A stretch of DNA of 38,576 nucleotides from Mesorhizobium waimense (GTDB lineage: Bacteria; Pseudomonadota; Alphaproteobacteria; Rhizobiales; Rhizobiaceae), in the NCBI RefSeq assembly GCF_003601975.1, contig NZ_QZWZ01000054.1, forward strand, positions 1 to 38,576. The letters run 5' to 3'. Below, piece by piece: positions 7,842-17,215 of the stretch (positions within the stretch are counted from its first letter, which is position 1; each line of letters starts with the position of its first letter). The notes under the pieces were generated by a model. It was not told the DNA's origin. It searched no databases and saw nothing but the letters and a program-made list of their open reading frames with translations. A program made the translations under genes and the position numbers.

Positions 7842-10800
7842 TCAGGCGGCTACACGCCCGATAATATCCATTAGCTTCTCATAGCTGGTGACGACGTCAT
7901 ATTTGACGCGGTCCTCCGTGACCCGTCGGCCTATCTCGTCGAAGAATTTCCGGGCGCACTCGATTTTCGTGTTCTCGATCTCGCGGAGCTTCATCGAGGA
8001 CATCGTGCCCTTGGTTTCTGCGACAAAATAAATATGCTTGACGCTGCCCTCTCTGAAGGAAATTGCCCAGTCCGGGTTGTAGTCGCCGACCGGCGTCGGG
8101 ATCAGGAAGCCGCGTGGAAGTTTCGCATAGACGACCACTTCGCTGCTTGCGTCGAGCTCGTCGGCAAATCGGCGCTCGATATCCGAATCCGTGACGACAT
8201 AGTCGTAGACGTGGTTCTTCAGCTTCGCGCTCGCCTTGGAGAAATCCTGTCCGGTCTGATTGGCCGTGAAGATGTCGACGTCGTAGCGCTCGGATAGGCC
8301 GTCATAGGCAAGCCGCTCGATGACCATCGTGGCCTTCTGTTCCGCGATGATTCGCGAGGCCTCGGAGATGAAATGCTCGGGATTCTCCCGAAACTGGCCG
8401 AACACGCTGGCGGCGACCCCCGTAAGGACTTCCGCCGCCGTCTTTCGCGTCAGCTCCGTGTTTTCGGCGATCTTGCCGAGCAGATCGTACTTCACTAGCG
8501 AATGGACGGACCCACCCTGCTCGGTGGTCGAACCTGTGACCTTGAAGCCATCGCCGGTCTTCAGCTGTTCATCCGTGATCTCATCACCCTGAATACCGGT
8601 GTGGACCGTGTACTGCAACGGCGTCACCCGAAGCTGGCTATCGAGGGCGCCCACGCATTTGCGGATGAGCTCATCGGAATTGAATTCGACGCGGTAGACG
8701 GCCTTCTGGTTGATACGCGCCCAAAGCTCCTGGAACTCCTTCTTCTCGAAGTTGTCGTTCAGCGGATTGGTCTTGGGCTTCCGACCATCCTCCACCTTCG
8801 GCAGCTGCGCGTCGCTGAACACGCTATCGATGAGCTGCAATATCAGGTCCGCATGCGGCTTCAGCTCATCCGGCAACTCTGCCAGCGTCCCTGCTTCCTT
8901 GGCCTCGTGGTAGGCGGTGGAAATCTGATCCGCGTCGTCGGAATAATCGTTCTTAACCAGGTAGCGATAGATCTGCTTCGCCATTGCCGGCGTTATCTCG
9001 ACCGATCCGCTCTCGGTCGTGAGGGACTTGCCCGTGAAATACGCTTCCGTGGCTTTCCGGGGCCTCGACGACAAGGTGTCGGCAATCTCCTTCTGCAGGC
9101 CGCTGACGAAATCCTTGTAGCTCTCGCTGGCGACGACGGTGAGCACGTTGATGTCGTGAACGACGGCGGGGTGATCCATTCGGTCGCCGTGCTGGTCGAC
9201 CGACAGCCGGAGCCCGCGACCTACCTCCTGGCGGCGCGAGATGGTGTTATCGCTGTGCTTGAGCATGCACATGACGAAGACGTTGGGATTGTCCCACCCC
9301 TCCCGAAGCGCCGAATGGGAGAAGATGAAGCGGGTCGGTTCCCCAAAGGACAGCAGCCGTTCCTTGTCCTTCAGGATCAGGTCGTAGGCGTCCACATCGT
9401 CTGAATCGACCGAGCGAGCGCCAATGGCGGGGTCTTTCAGCCGGTTAGTTTTCTTGTCGATCGAGAAATAGCCGTTGTGCGTCCGGGAGGCGTCGATGCC
9501 CGCGAGATGCTTGCGATAAGCCTCATTGTCGATCGCCAGCTCCGACAGATATTCTGCCTTGAGATGCTCGTACTCCTCTTCGAAAACACGGGCATACTCA
9601 CCCTTCTCGTCGGCCTGGTCGTAGTCGCGGTACTTCACCACCTCGTCGATGAAGAAGAGCGACAGCACCTTGATACCCTGCGCGAAGAGCTGCTTCTCCT
9701 TGTCGAGATGCACCTTGATGGTTTCCCGGATCTGGATCCGACGGATATCGCGCTCGGAAACGTCGCCGGTCGCTTCACCCGCCCGAAGCACCGCGCCGTT
9801 GGTGAACTCGACGGTGTCGTTCCGGGCGTCTATCTGCGAAATGGTGAAGCCGTCGCGATACTGGTCCATCTCGCCTGACTCGGCGAAAAGGTCGTCACGG
9901 TATTCCAGCCGCCTGAGCTGACGCTTGATCTCGCCGGACTTGAGCTGCACCTCCAGTTCGATCCGCGCCACCGGCGCCTTTTTCGAGATGTCGATTCCCT
10001 CGAGGTACAGATAGGCGTTGGTGCCGGCGAGGCCGCGCGTCTGGATGCCGCGCACGGCAATCTTCTTCACCAGCTTCTGGTTATAGGCATCCAGCGCGTC
10101 GAGACGATGGACGCGGTTATGCTGCGTCTTGTGCGTGGCCGAATAGCGCAGGATCATCAGCGGCTTGAATTTGGGCAGCGCCTCCATCGTGGCGGCGCCC
10201 TCCATCTTCTGCGGCTCGTCGAGGATCAGGATCGGCCGGTTGCTGGCGATCACGTCTATCGGCTTGCGCGACTGGAAATCGTCGAGTTCGTCATAGATGC
10301 GCCGGTTGTCGGCGCCCCGGGCATTGAACGCCTGGATGTTGATCACCATCACGTTGATGCCGGCGTCGGACGAAAAGCTCTCCAGCTCATGCAGCCGCTT
10401 GGAGTTGTAGATGAAGAAGCGTGCCTTCTTGCCGAAACTCTCGGTGAAGTGGTCGGCGGTGATCTGCAGCGATTTGTAGATGCCCTCGCGGATGGCGATC
10501 GAGGGCACCATGACGATGAACTTCGACCAGCCGTAGCGCTTGTTCATCTCGAAGATGGTCTTGATATAGCAGTAGGTCTTGCCCGTGCCCGTCTCCATCT
10601 CGACGTCGAGATTGAACTTGCACCCCGCGCTCGCAACCAGCGTGTCAGATATGGGCAGGTTCTGCCGCCGCTGGACCTCCTTGATATTGGCCAGCACCTG
10701 AAGGCCGGTGAGCGCGATGTCGGCGTTCTTGAACCCCTCTTCAAATGCGCTCGCCTGCGCCTTGCGGCCGGGATCGATCCGGTAGGTGATGCCGCTGACC

Positions 10801-10880
10801 ATCGGCTGCCCGGCGAAGCAGTCGATGACGGAATCGACCGAATTGGTCTGATAGGGCTGGACCTTGAACTTCAGCTTCAT
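7842..10880 (-). CDS. res: Type III restriction enzyme, Res subunit
   Basis: A 1012-residue superfamily 2 helicase-nuclease. Walker A is METGTGKT (95-102), the DEAD-box-like motif II is DEPQ (221-224), FSHSALREGWDNPNVFVMCM is motif V and ISRRQEVGRGLRL is motif VI. A C-terminal PD-(D/E)xK nuclease is visible as NPDWA (D937) and AETKG (E955, K957). In type III systems Res associates with Mod, moves along DNA using ATP and cuts 25-27 bp from one of two head-to-head unmethylated sites. All key residues are intact. ATG 10880 begins 10 bp after the Mod stop on the same strand, so the two are co-transcribed. Length and domain order are those of a full Res. Confidence 0.93.
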   Translation of the reverse strand: MKLKFKVQPYQTNSVDSVIDCFAGQPMVSGITYRIDPGRKAQASAFEEGFKNADIALTGLQVLANIKEVQRRQNLPISDTLVASAGCKFNLDVEMETGTGKTYCYIKTIFEMNKRYGWSKFIVMVPSIAIREGIYKSLQITADHFTESFGKKARFFIYNSKRLHELESFSSDAGINVMVINIQAFNARGADNRRIYDELDDFQSRKPIDVIASNRPILILDEPQKMEGAATMEALPKFKPLMILRYSATHKTQHNRVHRLDALDAYNQKLVKKIAVRGIQTRGLAGTNAYLYLEGIDISKKAPVARIELEVQLKSGEIKRQLRRLEYRDDLFAESGEMDQYRDGFTISQIDARNDTVEFTNGAVLRAGEATGDVSERDIRRIQIRETIKVHLDKEKQLFAQGIKVLSLFFIDEVVKYRDYDQADEKGEYARVFEEEYEHLKAEYLSELAIDNEAYRKHLAGIDASRTHNGYFSIDKKTNRLKDPAIGARSVDSDDVDAYDLILKDKERLLSFGEPTRFIFSHSALREGWDNPNVFVMCMLKHSDNTISRRQEVGRGLRLSVDQHGDRMDHPAVVHDINVLTVVASESYKDFVSGLQKEIADTLSSRPRKATEAYFTGKSLTTESGSVEITPAMAKQIYRYLVKNDYSDDADQISTAYHEAKEAGTLAELPDELKPHADLILQLIDSVFSDAQLPKVEDGRKPKTNPLNDNFEKKEFQELWARINQKAVYRVEFNSDELIRKCVGALDSQLRVTPLQYTVHTGIQGDEITDEQLKTGDGFKVTGSTTEQGGSVHSLVKYDLLGKIAENTELTRKTAAEVLTGVAASVFGQFRENPEHFISEASRIIAEQKATMVIERLAYDGLSERYDVDIFTANQTGQDFSKASAKLKNHVYDYVVTDSDIERRFADELDASSEVVVYAKLPRGFLIPTPVGDYNPDWAISFREGSVKHIYFVAETKGTMSSMKLREIENTKIECARKFFDEIGRRVTEDRVKYDVVTSYEKLMDIIGRVAA

Positions 10881-10890
10881 GCTGGCCCCC

Positions 10891-12984
10891 TCAAATCGAC
10901 TTGACGTCGGTGCCGGGGGAAAGCTGGCGGAACACCTGCTCGACGTTGATCTTCACGGCGTCCGAGACGAAACCATTGTCGCGGAAGACGACGCGCAGCG
11001 GCTCACGTCCGGCAAGCTCCTTCACCAGCTCCTCGGTCACGCCCGTATCGAAGCAGGCGACAAGCGCGTTCTCGTCCACGAAGAAGATGGACTTGCCGTG
11101 CACCGTCTCGCGCCGGATCGGGAGGGTCAGGTCCACGCCCCAATCGACCAGCACTTGCAACAGCAGGTCCTCGACCGTGCGATCCGGCTTGATGTTGTCG
11201 ATGGCGTGGAGCAGGTCCTTTTGGTCGACCTCGTCGGGGCGGTAGTACACGTCCTGCATGTTCGAGGTGTCCACCTTCAGCACCCGGAAGCCGACGTCAC
11301 CTTTCCATGCCTCATGGCGATCACCAGCAAGGGCAGCCTCTCCCGAACGACGGATACGCTCCTTTGACACCTCCGAAAGAACCAGAGGGCGACCGTTCTT
11401 CTCCATTAATTTAATCGCGGCACGAACTGTCTTCTTTGCCGTTCCAGTCGTCGACGCTTCTGCATCAAGCAGGCTTTCCGGAAGCTGCACCATTATAAAT
11501 CGGTGGTTTGTTCCATAAGTTGCATTAGCCTTGAAAACCGCCTCGGCGGTGCTTGCCGAACCAGCAAAAAAGTCGACAATCAGAGCGCTTCGATTGTTTG
11601 GAGTTACGTATTCGACCAAGCGGGCCAGCTCTTCGTGGTCCTTCGGATTCGTGAAGACTTTCGCCCCCATGAGGGAGCGAAGGTATTTTACCGATACTTG
11701 GGACTGCTTGTAGAAATACGACCCACGAACTTGTGTGGCAAATTCAGTGTCATCGCCGTTCTCTTCATCCTCATCAACGTCGTTGACGTCATCTGCCTCC
11801 TCGGGAATGGGACGAATATGCGCCTTCCTAAAGGGCGGCTCGGTGTGATCGTCGCGGAACTCAACAAGGCCTAACTTGATTTGACGCTGCATCTCATCCG
11901 GTGAGGCGTAGATCCACCCGCGTTCTGGAACTGCACAAGGTTGCTTAGTGACAGGATGAATCACATCGTATTTGGGCCCGTCGCCACCCGGCCATGAAAT
12001 ATCCCTGTCACGCCAAGGCCCGTACTTATCCACGCGCTTGTAGCGTGACCATTTTTTTGCCGGATGGCTCTTGGGGAGGTCCGAATACCATTTGGACAAA
12101 TCCGTCTCGATGGCACGATAATCATCGCCGTAAATACCCTTTAGACGGAGGAATTCTCCCCATATCTCACGGGCTCCGGGCTTCTCTTCACGCCATGCTT
12201 CCTTGCGGTCCCTAAGATAGGTAACATTCTTTGCATAGATAATTATGTACTCATGGCCGACAGAGAAGAATTTAGCGTCGTTCTTGCGCCCCTTCTCCCA
12301 CACCAATTGTGCAATGAAGTTGCTCTCGCCGAAGATCTGATCCATCAACTTCCGCATCGATGACTGCTCATAGTCATCGATGCTCACCATAATTATCCCA
12401 TCATCAGAGAGAAGCTTCTTCGCCACGGTAAGGCGTGGGTAAATTAGCGAAAGCCAATCGGAGTGATATCTCCCGCGGGTCTCCGGATTTGCCACAAGGC
12501 GCTCACCGATTTCGTCGCGCTCACCGGAAGCTCTCTCGTATTCGTCCTTGGACGATACGAAATTGTCTTTATATATGAAGTCCTTTCCCGTGTTGTACGG
12601 CGGATCAATGTAGATTATCTTGACTTCTCCAAGAAACGCGTCTTGTAATAATTTTAGAGCGTCAAGATTGTCGCCTTCTATGAACAAGTTCTTTGTTGAG
12701 TCAAACTCAATACTTTCGTCGCGGTAGGGACGAAGTGTCTTGGCTATGGGAGTGTTTGCCGTAACCAACGCTTCCCGTTTCCCTGGCCAATCCAGCCGAT
12801 ACCTCTCTTGCGGTCCTTCTACGATTTGATCGCTCAGTTCCTGCCGCAGCTGATCGAAGTCCACGGACAGCCGAAGATTGCCGCTCTCGTCTTCCGCCTC
12901 GCTCACGCAGCCGGGGAACAGAGCTCGGATTTTCGCGATGTTCTGCTGGCTTAGGTCGGGGCTGTGCATCTTCAGCTTTTCCAT
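10891..12984 (-). CDS. mod: Type III DNA adenine methyltransferase, Mod subunit
   Basis: A 697-residue beta-class N6-adenine methyltransferase, with catalytic motif IV DPPY (127-130) preceding the SAM-binding motif DFFAGSAST (471-479). The segment between them (about 230-450), with an acidic stretch near 396-413, should be the target-recognition region. The protein methylates one strand of a short asymmetric site and guides Res to unmodified copies. The gene overlaps the end of DUF4391 by 13 bp and is followed by Res after 10 bp. Base use is uneven: roughly 11380-12740 is visibly AT-richer than the two ends of the gene and its neighbours, which suggests exchange of the central part by recombination. 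The catalytic motifs look intact. Confidence 0.93.
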   Translation of the reverse strand: MEKLKMHSPDLSQQNIAKIRALFPGCVSEAEDESGNLRLSVDFDQLRQELSDQIVEGPQERYRLDWPGKREALVTANTPIAKTLRPYRDESIEFDSTKNLFIEGDNLDALKLLQDAFLGEVKIIYIDPPYNTGKDFIYKDNFVSSKDEYERASGERDEIGERLVANPETRGRYHSDWLSLIYPRLTVAKKLLSDDGIIMVSIDDYEQSSMRKLMDQIFGESNFIAQLVWEKGRKNDAKFFSVGHEYIIIYAKNVTYLRDRKEAWREEKPGAREIWGEFLRLKGIYGDDYRAIETDLSKWYSDLPKSHPAKKWSRYKRVDKYGPWRDRDISWPGGDGPKYDVIHPVTKQPCAVPERGWIYASPDEMQRQIKLGLVEFRDDHTEPPFRKAHIRPIPEEADDVNDVDEDEENGDDTEFATQVRGSYFYKQSQVSVKYLRSLMGAKVFTNPKDHEELARLVEYVTPNNRSALIVDFFAGSASTAEAVFKANATYGTNHRFIMVQLPESLLDAEASTTGTAKKTVRAAIKLMEKNGRPLVLSEVSKERIRRSGEAALAGDRHEAWKGDVGFRVLKVDTSNMQDVYYRPDEVDQKDLLHAIDNIKPDRTVEDLLLQVLVDWGVDLTLPIRRETVHGKSIFFVDENALVACFDTGVTEELVKELAGREPLRVVFRDNGFVSDAVKINVEQVFRQLSPGTDVKSI

Positions 12985-13688
12985 GCGTGTCCTCTTACTT
13001 TGTCCGTCACAGCGCCGACGGGGTCGCCCGCGGCCAGCCGCTCCAGTTCCTGCTTCGCCGCGCGCAACTCGGCATTGATCGCCACGCGCTTGTTGAATTG
13101 CTTCTCGAGGGAGAGCCGCGCCTTGATCCGCTCCATCTCCCGCGTCTTCGCCCGGATCGCCTCCATCCGGTCCACCCGCGTCTTGATGTCCTCGCTGATT
13201 TGCGCGGACGAGGGCATCATGGCAGTGAGAAGACGGTCATAGAGGGCACCCAGATTGAGTGCGACGGGCAGGGGCTGACGCGGCGCATCCTCTGGCGCCC
13301 AATCGGTGGCGAAATATTCGCTGATCACCCATTTGGAACCGTCCGCCTCGCTCGGGCGCTTGAAGGCGGCCGTCGCCTTACGCTTGCCGCGCCAGGTCAG
13401 CTCGAAGACCAAAGGAAACGGAATCGCCTTGTCGATCGCGCGCAGGACGGCTTCGTCGAGCTTCCCAGTTTTGAGCGATATGCCGAACACCTGGACCTCG
13501 GACACGGAGGAGGTGGCGTCGAGATTGGTCGTCTCGGGGGCCAGCTTGAACCGCCAGACGATCTGATCGACCTCGCGCACGAACAGATCCTTGAGCGCGG
13601 TGTTGGCGCCGGCGTGCTCGTATATCTTGTTCTTCGGCACGACGCGGCCGAAGGCGGCGCTCTTCGGATAGTCGAAGAAGGCCGTCAT
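12972..13688 (-). CDS. DUF4391 domain-containing protein
   Basis: A 238-residue protein matching the DUF4391 family: an N-terminal alpha/beta domain (FFDYPKSAAFGRVVPKNKIYEHA; IVWRFKLAPETTNL; VFEVQ-like strand in VSEVQVFGISLKTG; PFPLVFELTWRGK) and a basic C-terminal coiled coil (about 165-222, MEAIRAKTREMERIKARLSLEKQ). The function of the family is not known to me. It often sits between a SNF2-type helicase and a type III Mod, exactly as here. Its start overlaps the helicase stop by 4 bp and its end overlaps the Mod start by 13 bp, so its production is translationally coupled to both. The coiled coil suggests a structural or bridging role in a complex, which is inference. Confidence 0.82.
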   Translation of the reverse strand: MTAFFDYPKSAAFGRVVPKNKIYEHAGANTALKDLFVREVDQIVWRFKLAPETTNLDATSSVSEVQVFGISLKTGKLDEAVLRAIDKAIPFPLVFELTWRGKRKATAAFKRPSEADGSKWVISEYFATDWAPEDAPRQPLPVALNLGALYDRLLTAMMPSSAQISEDIKTRVDRMEAIRAKTREMERIKARLSLEKQFNKRVAINAELRAAKQELERLAAGDPVGAVTDKVRGHAWKS

Positions 13689-16600
13689 GCGTCGCCCCCC
13701 TCGATCACGACAAAGGCGATCAGCTCGAAATCATTCAGCCCAGCGATGCTATGCACCAGCGCCGTTGTCCGGCCGCCGCTGAACAGGCTGTCGATGTCCT
13801 TCTCTTCCTTCACTTCGATCATAGAGCGGATGGCGCTGCTCAGCAGCTCGGAGTAGCGATCCATCTTCCGGCCATCCTGCGTACGCTCATTGAAGATGCG
13901 GCAGACTTCCTGGATCGGCTCGGGCCGGCCCTTGCAGCTTGAGCGGACGAGGTCGAGCAGGCGCTTCACCTCGGTGTGGTCGGCGATGAACTCGCCGTCG
14001 TTGCCGATGTAGACCAGATAGTAGGGGTGCAGCCGGTTCTGCTGGTTGATGTTGACGCTGTCGTTGATGTTCTTGAGCGCAAAGATCGCGCCGGGTCGAA
14101 GGCCCAGCTCGGGCTGAGCGGGAACAACTGCGTGCATCCCGTTCGGCAGGTTGTCGAGCTCGCCGTGCTCCTTGACGTAGTTGAGCAGGTCCATCCGGAA
14201 ATCGTTGAGGCCGAGATCGGTGATCGAGACGCCGGTCTTCACGTCTTCCAGCTCGATGACCTCTTCCTGAAGGCGCTTCAGCTGGTCCTTGCGGTAGGCG
14301 ATATCGTTGCTCTTGGCGGTGAGGAGATTGTCGTCGCCGGTGGCGCTCACGTCCGCGATCACCATGCGGTTTTCGACGCGCTCCTTGAGGTTGATGTACT
14401 CGTCGAGAGAGATGTCAGGCCAATAGTTCACCAACTGGATTTGGGCGTTCTGCGAACCGATGCGGTCGATTCGGCCGAAGCGCTGGATGATGCGCACCGG
14501 ATTCCAGTGGATGTCGTAATTGACCAGATAGTCGCAGTCCTGAAGGTTCTGGCCTTCGGAGATGCAGTCCGTGCCGATCAGGATATCGAGCTCACCCGGC
14601 TCGTTGGGCAGGACGATCGCCTTCTCCTTGGACCGCGGCGAAAAGAGCGTCAGCACGCCCTGAAAATCATAGCTCTTTCTGAGGGTGGTTTTCGGCGCGC
14701 CGGAGCCCGTCACCTTGCCGGTCTGCAACCCGAGCTGCTGCGCGAACGGCGCCAGATTGGCGTAGAGGTAGTTCGCCGTATCGGCGAAGGCCGTGAAGAT
14801 CAGGACCTTCCTGTTGCCCGGATTGAGGGGCTCGCTCACCTTCTGCCGGAGCACCTGCATGAGGTGCTGGAGCTTGGCGTCGTCGTCCGGTTCGACCTTG
14901 TCCATCGAGGCGATCAGGTCCTCGATGAGCGCGAGATCGGCCTCGAGATCGTGCTTCCATGACGGCAGGTCCATGTCGGCAAGGCTGATCTGCACCTTCT
15001 TGCCGACCGTGAATTCGCCCAGTCCGGCCAGATCGTCGTCTTCGGCGTCGAGCAATTCCTCGTCCGCCAGAAAATCGCTCACGCTCTGCGTGCCGCCCGA
15101 CCGCTCGAAGTCACGAATGGCGTCCATGGCCCGCGAGATATTCCCGCTGAGCGAACTTAGGGTGAGGCGGAACGCCTCGACGGAGCTTTCGAGGCGCTTG
15201 AGCAGGTTGGTGGTCATCAGCGCCTGAAGGCTGCGCTCGCGATCGGCCTGCCGAAGCTTGCCCCGGCCGCCCTCGACCTGGGTGTCGTAAATCTCCTCGT
15301 ATTTCCGCAGCCGGCTCGGAAGGATGTAGCTGATCGGGGCGTATACCGCGAGCTTCAGCACGGAAAGCCGGGTGAAGATGTCGTTCAGCCCCATCACGTC
15401 TATCCGTTGCGTGATCGGGCAATGGAAGGACAGCGGCTTGCAGCGCTGGGGAAACTTGCCGATGTCCTTCGTGTCGTAAAAGGTTTCGATGTGTTTGCGC
15501 GACCGGGCAATCGTCACGGCATCGAGAAGCTCGAAAAAGTCGAAGTCCAACGCCTTGAGAATCGAGGCCGAGGTCCGCTCGTCCGGCGGGAGAAGCGTCC
15601 AGGCATTGAAAGCCTTTTGCGCGCGGCGGAAGATTTCCTCGACGCTGGTCTGCGTCTTCAGATTCTGGCTGAGAGCCTCCGACTGGCCTTCGTAGGCGAG
15701 CGCAAGTTGGTTGCGCAGGTCGGTGAATCGGTTGTTCACCGGCGTCGCGGAGAGCATCAGAACCTTGGTCTTCACGCCTGCGCGGATGACCTTGTTCATC
15801 AGCTTCTGGTAGCGTGTCTCCCGATCCTTGAAGACATCGTTGTTCCGGAAATTGTGGGACTCGTCGATCACGACGAGGTCGTAATTGCCCCAGTTTATGC
15901 GATTGAGCGGAATGCCGAAGGACTCGCCGGATGTGCGCGACAGGTCGGTGTGGCACAGGACATCGTAGTTGAACCGGTCCTTGGCGAAGATGTTGGTCGT
16001 CAGGTTGGTGTTGTAGTTCCGCCAGTTGTCCGCGAGCTTTTTCGGGCAGAGCACCAGGACGGCGCGATTGCGCAACTCGTAATATTTGACAACGGCCAAC
16101 GCAGTGAACGTCTTCCCCAGGCCGACACTGTCGGCGAGGATGCAGCCGTTATAGGTTTCGAGCTTGTTGATGATGCCGGTGGCCGCGTCCTTCTGATAGT
16201 TGAAGAGCTTGTTCCAGACGACGCTGTCACGATAGCCGGTGAGGTCGTTCGGCAGGACGTCCTCGTCGATATCCTCAAGGAAGTCCTGGAAGATGTTGTA
16301 CAGCATCAGGAAGTAGATGCGCTCCGGCGAATTCTCCTGATAGACGGACTCGATGTGGTCGCAGATCGCGGCCGTGACATCGTTCAGCTTCTCCGGGTCG
16401 GACCAGATTTGGTCGAACAGCTGGAGGTACATCTGCGTGTGGTTCGGGTCGTCGAACCGCGTCACGAAATTCGAGACGGCATCGCCTTTCTGATAGCCGA
16501 GATCGACGGCCGTAAAGCCGCTGATCGGCATGTAGGCAATTCCGCCGTCATCGCCCGCCACATGTAGGAACTGCTGCATCGGGGCTTTCGTGGTGTTCGA

Positions 16601-16957
16601 ACGGAACCTGGCCTTTTTTCGAATCCAGTCGGCGCATTCGCGCGCCACCGCCCTTTGCGTCAGCTTGTTGCGGAGCTGGATTTCAAACTCCGTTCCGTAA
16701 AGGCCGCTCTCCCGCCGCGCTTTCGGAATGAAGAACTCTCGCCGTTCCTTGCGCAAGCGGTCCGTAACCTCCGTCGGTACGAACGTCGGGGCAGTGAAGA
16801 TAAACTGAAGGCTTTCGATCTTGGAAAGCTCAGCTTTCAGAGCCTCAAAGGCATAGATCGAGAAACACGACGCAGCTATTTTCAGCCGCGAACCGCGATC
16901 GACCGTGCCCTTAAGGTCATCCCCAAGAAGCTGCGAGGTGTTATCGATTATCTTCAT
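13685..16957 (-). CDS. SNF2-type helicase with degenerate PLD-like N-terminal domain
   Basis: A 1090-residue protein. Residues ~14-155 resemble the phospholipase D-like domain found before some SNF2 helicases (LKIAASCFSIYAFEALKAEL; later FLHVAGDDGG and ISGFTAVDLG). The position expected to carry H-x-K-x4-D reads H132-V-A, so the catalytic lysine is missing. The helicase core follows: LADSVGLGKT (275-283), VVIDESHNFRN (363-372), MLSATPVNNR, then the second RecA lobe with VLIFTAFADTANYLYANL, LIGTDCISEGQNLQ and IIQRFGRIDRIGSQ. Such proteins translocate on DNA or remodel bound protein. Stop and start abut the HTH gene as TAAATG, and the 3' end overlaps DUF4391 by 4 bp. It is a likely partner of the type III enzyme in an extended restriction system. 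Confidence 0.88.
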   Translation of the reverse strand: MKIIDNTSQLLGDDLKGTVDRGSRLKIAASCFSIYAFEALKAELSKIESLQFIFTAPTFVPTEVTDRLRKERREFFIPKARRESGLYGTEFEIQLRNKLTQRAVARECADWIRKKARFRSNTTKAPMQQFLHVAGDDGGIAYMPISGFTAVDLGYQKGDAVSNFVTRFDDPNHTQMYLQLFDQIWSDPEKLNDVTAAICDHIESVYQENSPERIYFLMLYNIFQDFLEDIDEDVLPNDLTGYRDSVVWNKLFNYQKDAATGIINKLETYNGCILADSVGLGKTFTALAVVKYYELRNRAVLVLCPKKLADNWRNYNTNLTTNIFAKDRFNYDVLCHTDLSRTSGESFGIPLNRINWGNYDLVVIDESHNFRNNDVFKDRETRYQKLMNKVIRAGVKTKVLMLSATPVNNRFTDLRNQLALAYEGQSEALSQNLKTQTSVEEIFRRAQKAFNAWTLLPPDERTSASILKALDFDFFELLDAVTIARSRKHIETFYDTKDIGKFPQRCKPLSFHCPITQRIDVMGLNDIFTRLSVLKLAVYAPISYILPSRLRKYEEIYDTQVEGGRGKLRQADRERSLQALMTTNLLKRLESSVEAFRLTLSSLSGNISRAMDAIRDFERSGGTQSVSDFLADEELLDAEDDDLAGLGEFTVGKKVQISLADMDLPSWKHDLEADLALIEDLIASMDKVEPDDDAKLQHLMQVLRQKVSEPLNPGNRKVLIFTAFADTANYLYANLAPFAQQLGLQTGKVTGSGAPKTTLRKSYDFQGVLTLFSPRSKEKAIVLPNEPGELDILIGTDCISEGQNLQDCDYLVNYDIHWNPVRIIQRFGRIDRIGSQNAQIQLVNYWPDISLDEYINLKERVENRMVIADVSATGDDNLLTAKSNDIAYRKDQLKRLQEEVIELEDVKTGVSITDLGLNDFRMDLLNYVKEHGELDNLPNGMHAVVPAQPELGLRPGAIFALKNINDSVNINQQNRLHPYYLVYIGNDGEFIADHTEVKRLLDLVRSSCKGRPEPIQEVCRIFNERTQDGRKMDRYSELLSSAIRSMIEVKEEKDIDSLFSGGRTTALVHSIAGLNDFELIAFVVIEGGDA

Positions 16958-17155
16958 TTAAATAGTTCGCCCCGCCTTTCTGCTCTGCAGCTTCCGTGCC
17001 TCAATCCAATCGTCAATATCTCCCTTACGAAACCGCCAGGCGCCTCCAACTTTGAAACCGGGAATGGCCCCATCTGCCGCGAGCCGATAGGCCGTTTTTT
17101 CGGTGAGCTTGAGATACTCCGCCACCTCTCGGATTGTCATTACATCGGTATTCAT
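16958..17155 (-). CDS. Excisionase-type helix-turn-helix protein, first gene of the restriction operon
   Basis: A 65-residue protein of the MerR/excisionase-like winged helix family: MTIREVAEYLKLTEKTAYRL (6-25) is the helix-turn-helix, and IPGFKVGGAWRFRKGDIDDW (31-50) is the wing and last helix. The frame is open for 60 codons further upstream, but ATG 17155 with a GGAA site six bases before it gives the exact family N-terminus. Its TAA stop is followed immediately by the helicase ATG, so it is the first cistron of the operon that ends with Res. The likely role is a local transcription factor for the operon. A recombination directionality role is less likely, as no integrase is nearby. Confidence 0.85.
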   Translation of the reverse strand: MNTDVMTIREVAEYLKLTEKTAYRLAADGAIPGFKVGGAWRFRKGDIDDWIEARKLQSRKAGRTI

Positions 17156-17187
17156 GGACGTTCCAATGAAACCCTGCCCAGCGTGAG

Positions 17188-17215
17188 AAAATACGGGAAG
17201 ATTCGGGAATCGCAA
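17188..17215 (-). promoter_or_regulatory. Candidate promoter of the restriction operon with an internal palindrome
   Basis: On the minus strand a -35-like TTGCGA (17210-17215) and a -10-like TATTTT (17188-17193) are separated by 16 bp, 33 bp upstream of the HTH start. GATTCGGGAATC (17200-17211), a 5-bp inverted repeat, sits between and partly on the -35 box. That is a natural place for the small HTH protein to repress its own operon. Both boxes are only 4/6 matches. Confidence 0.4.

Noticed and set aside
15407..16567. 386-codon plus-strand open frame opposite the SNF2 helicase, and similar ones opposite Res and DUF4391
   Set aside because: All are rich in valine, leucine and arginine repeats typical of antisense frames and lack ribosome sites or motifs.
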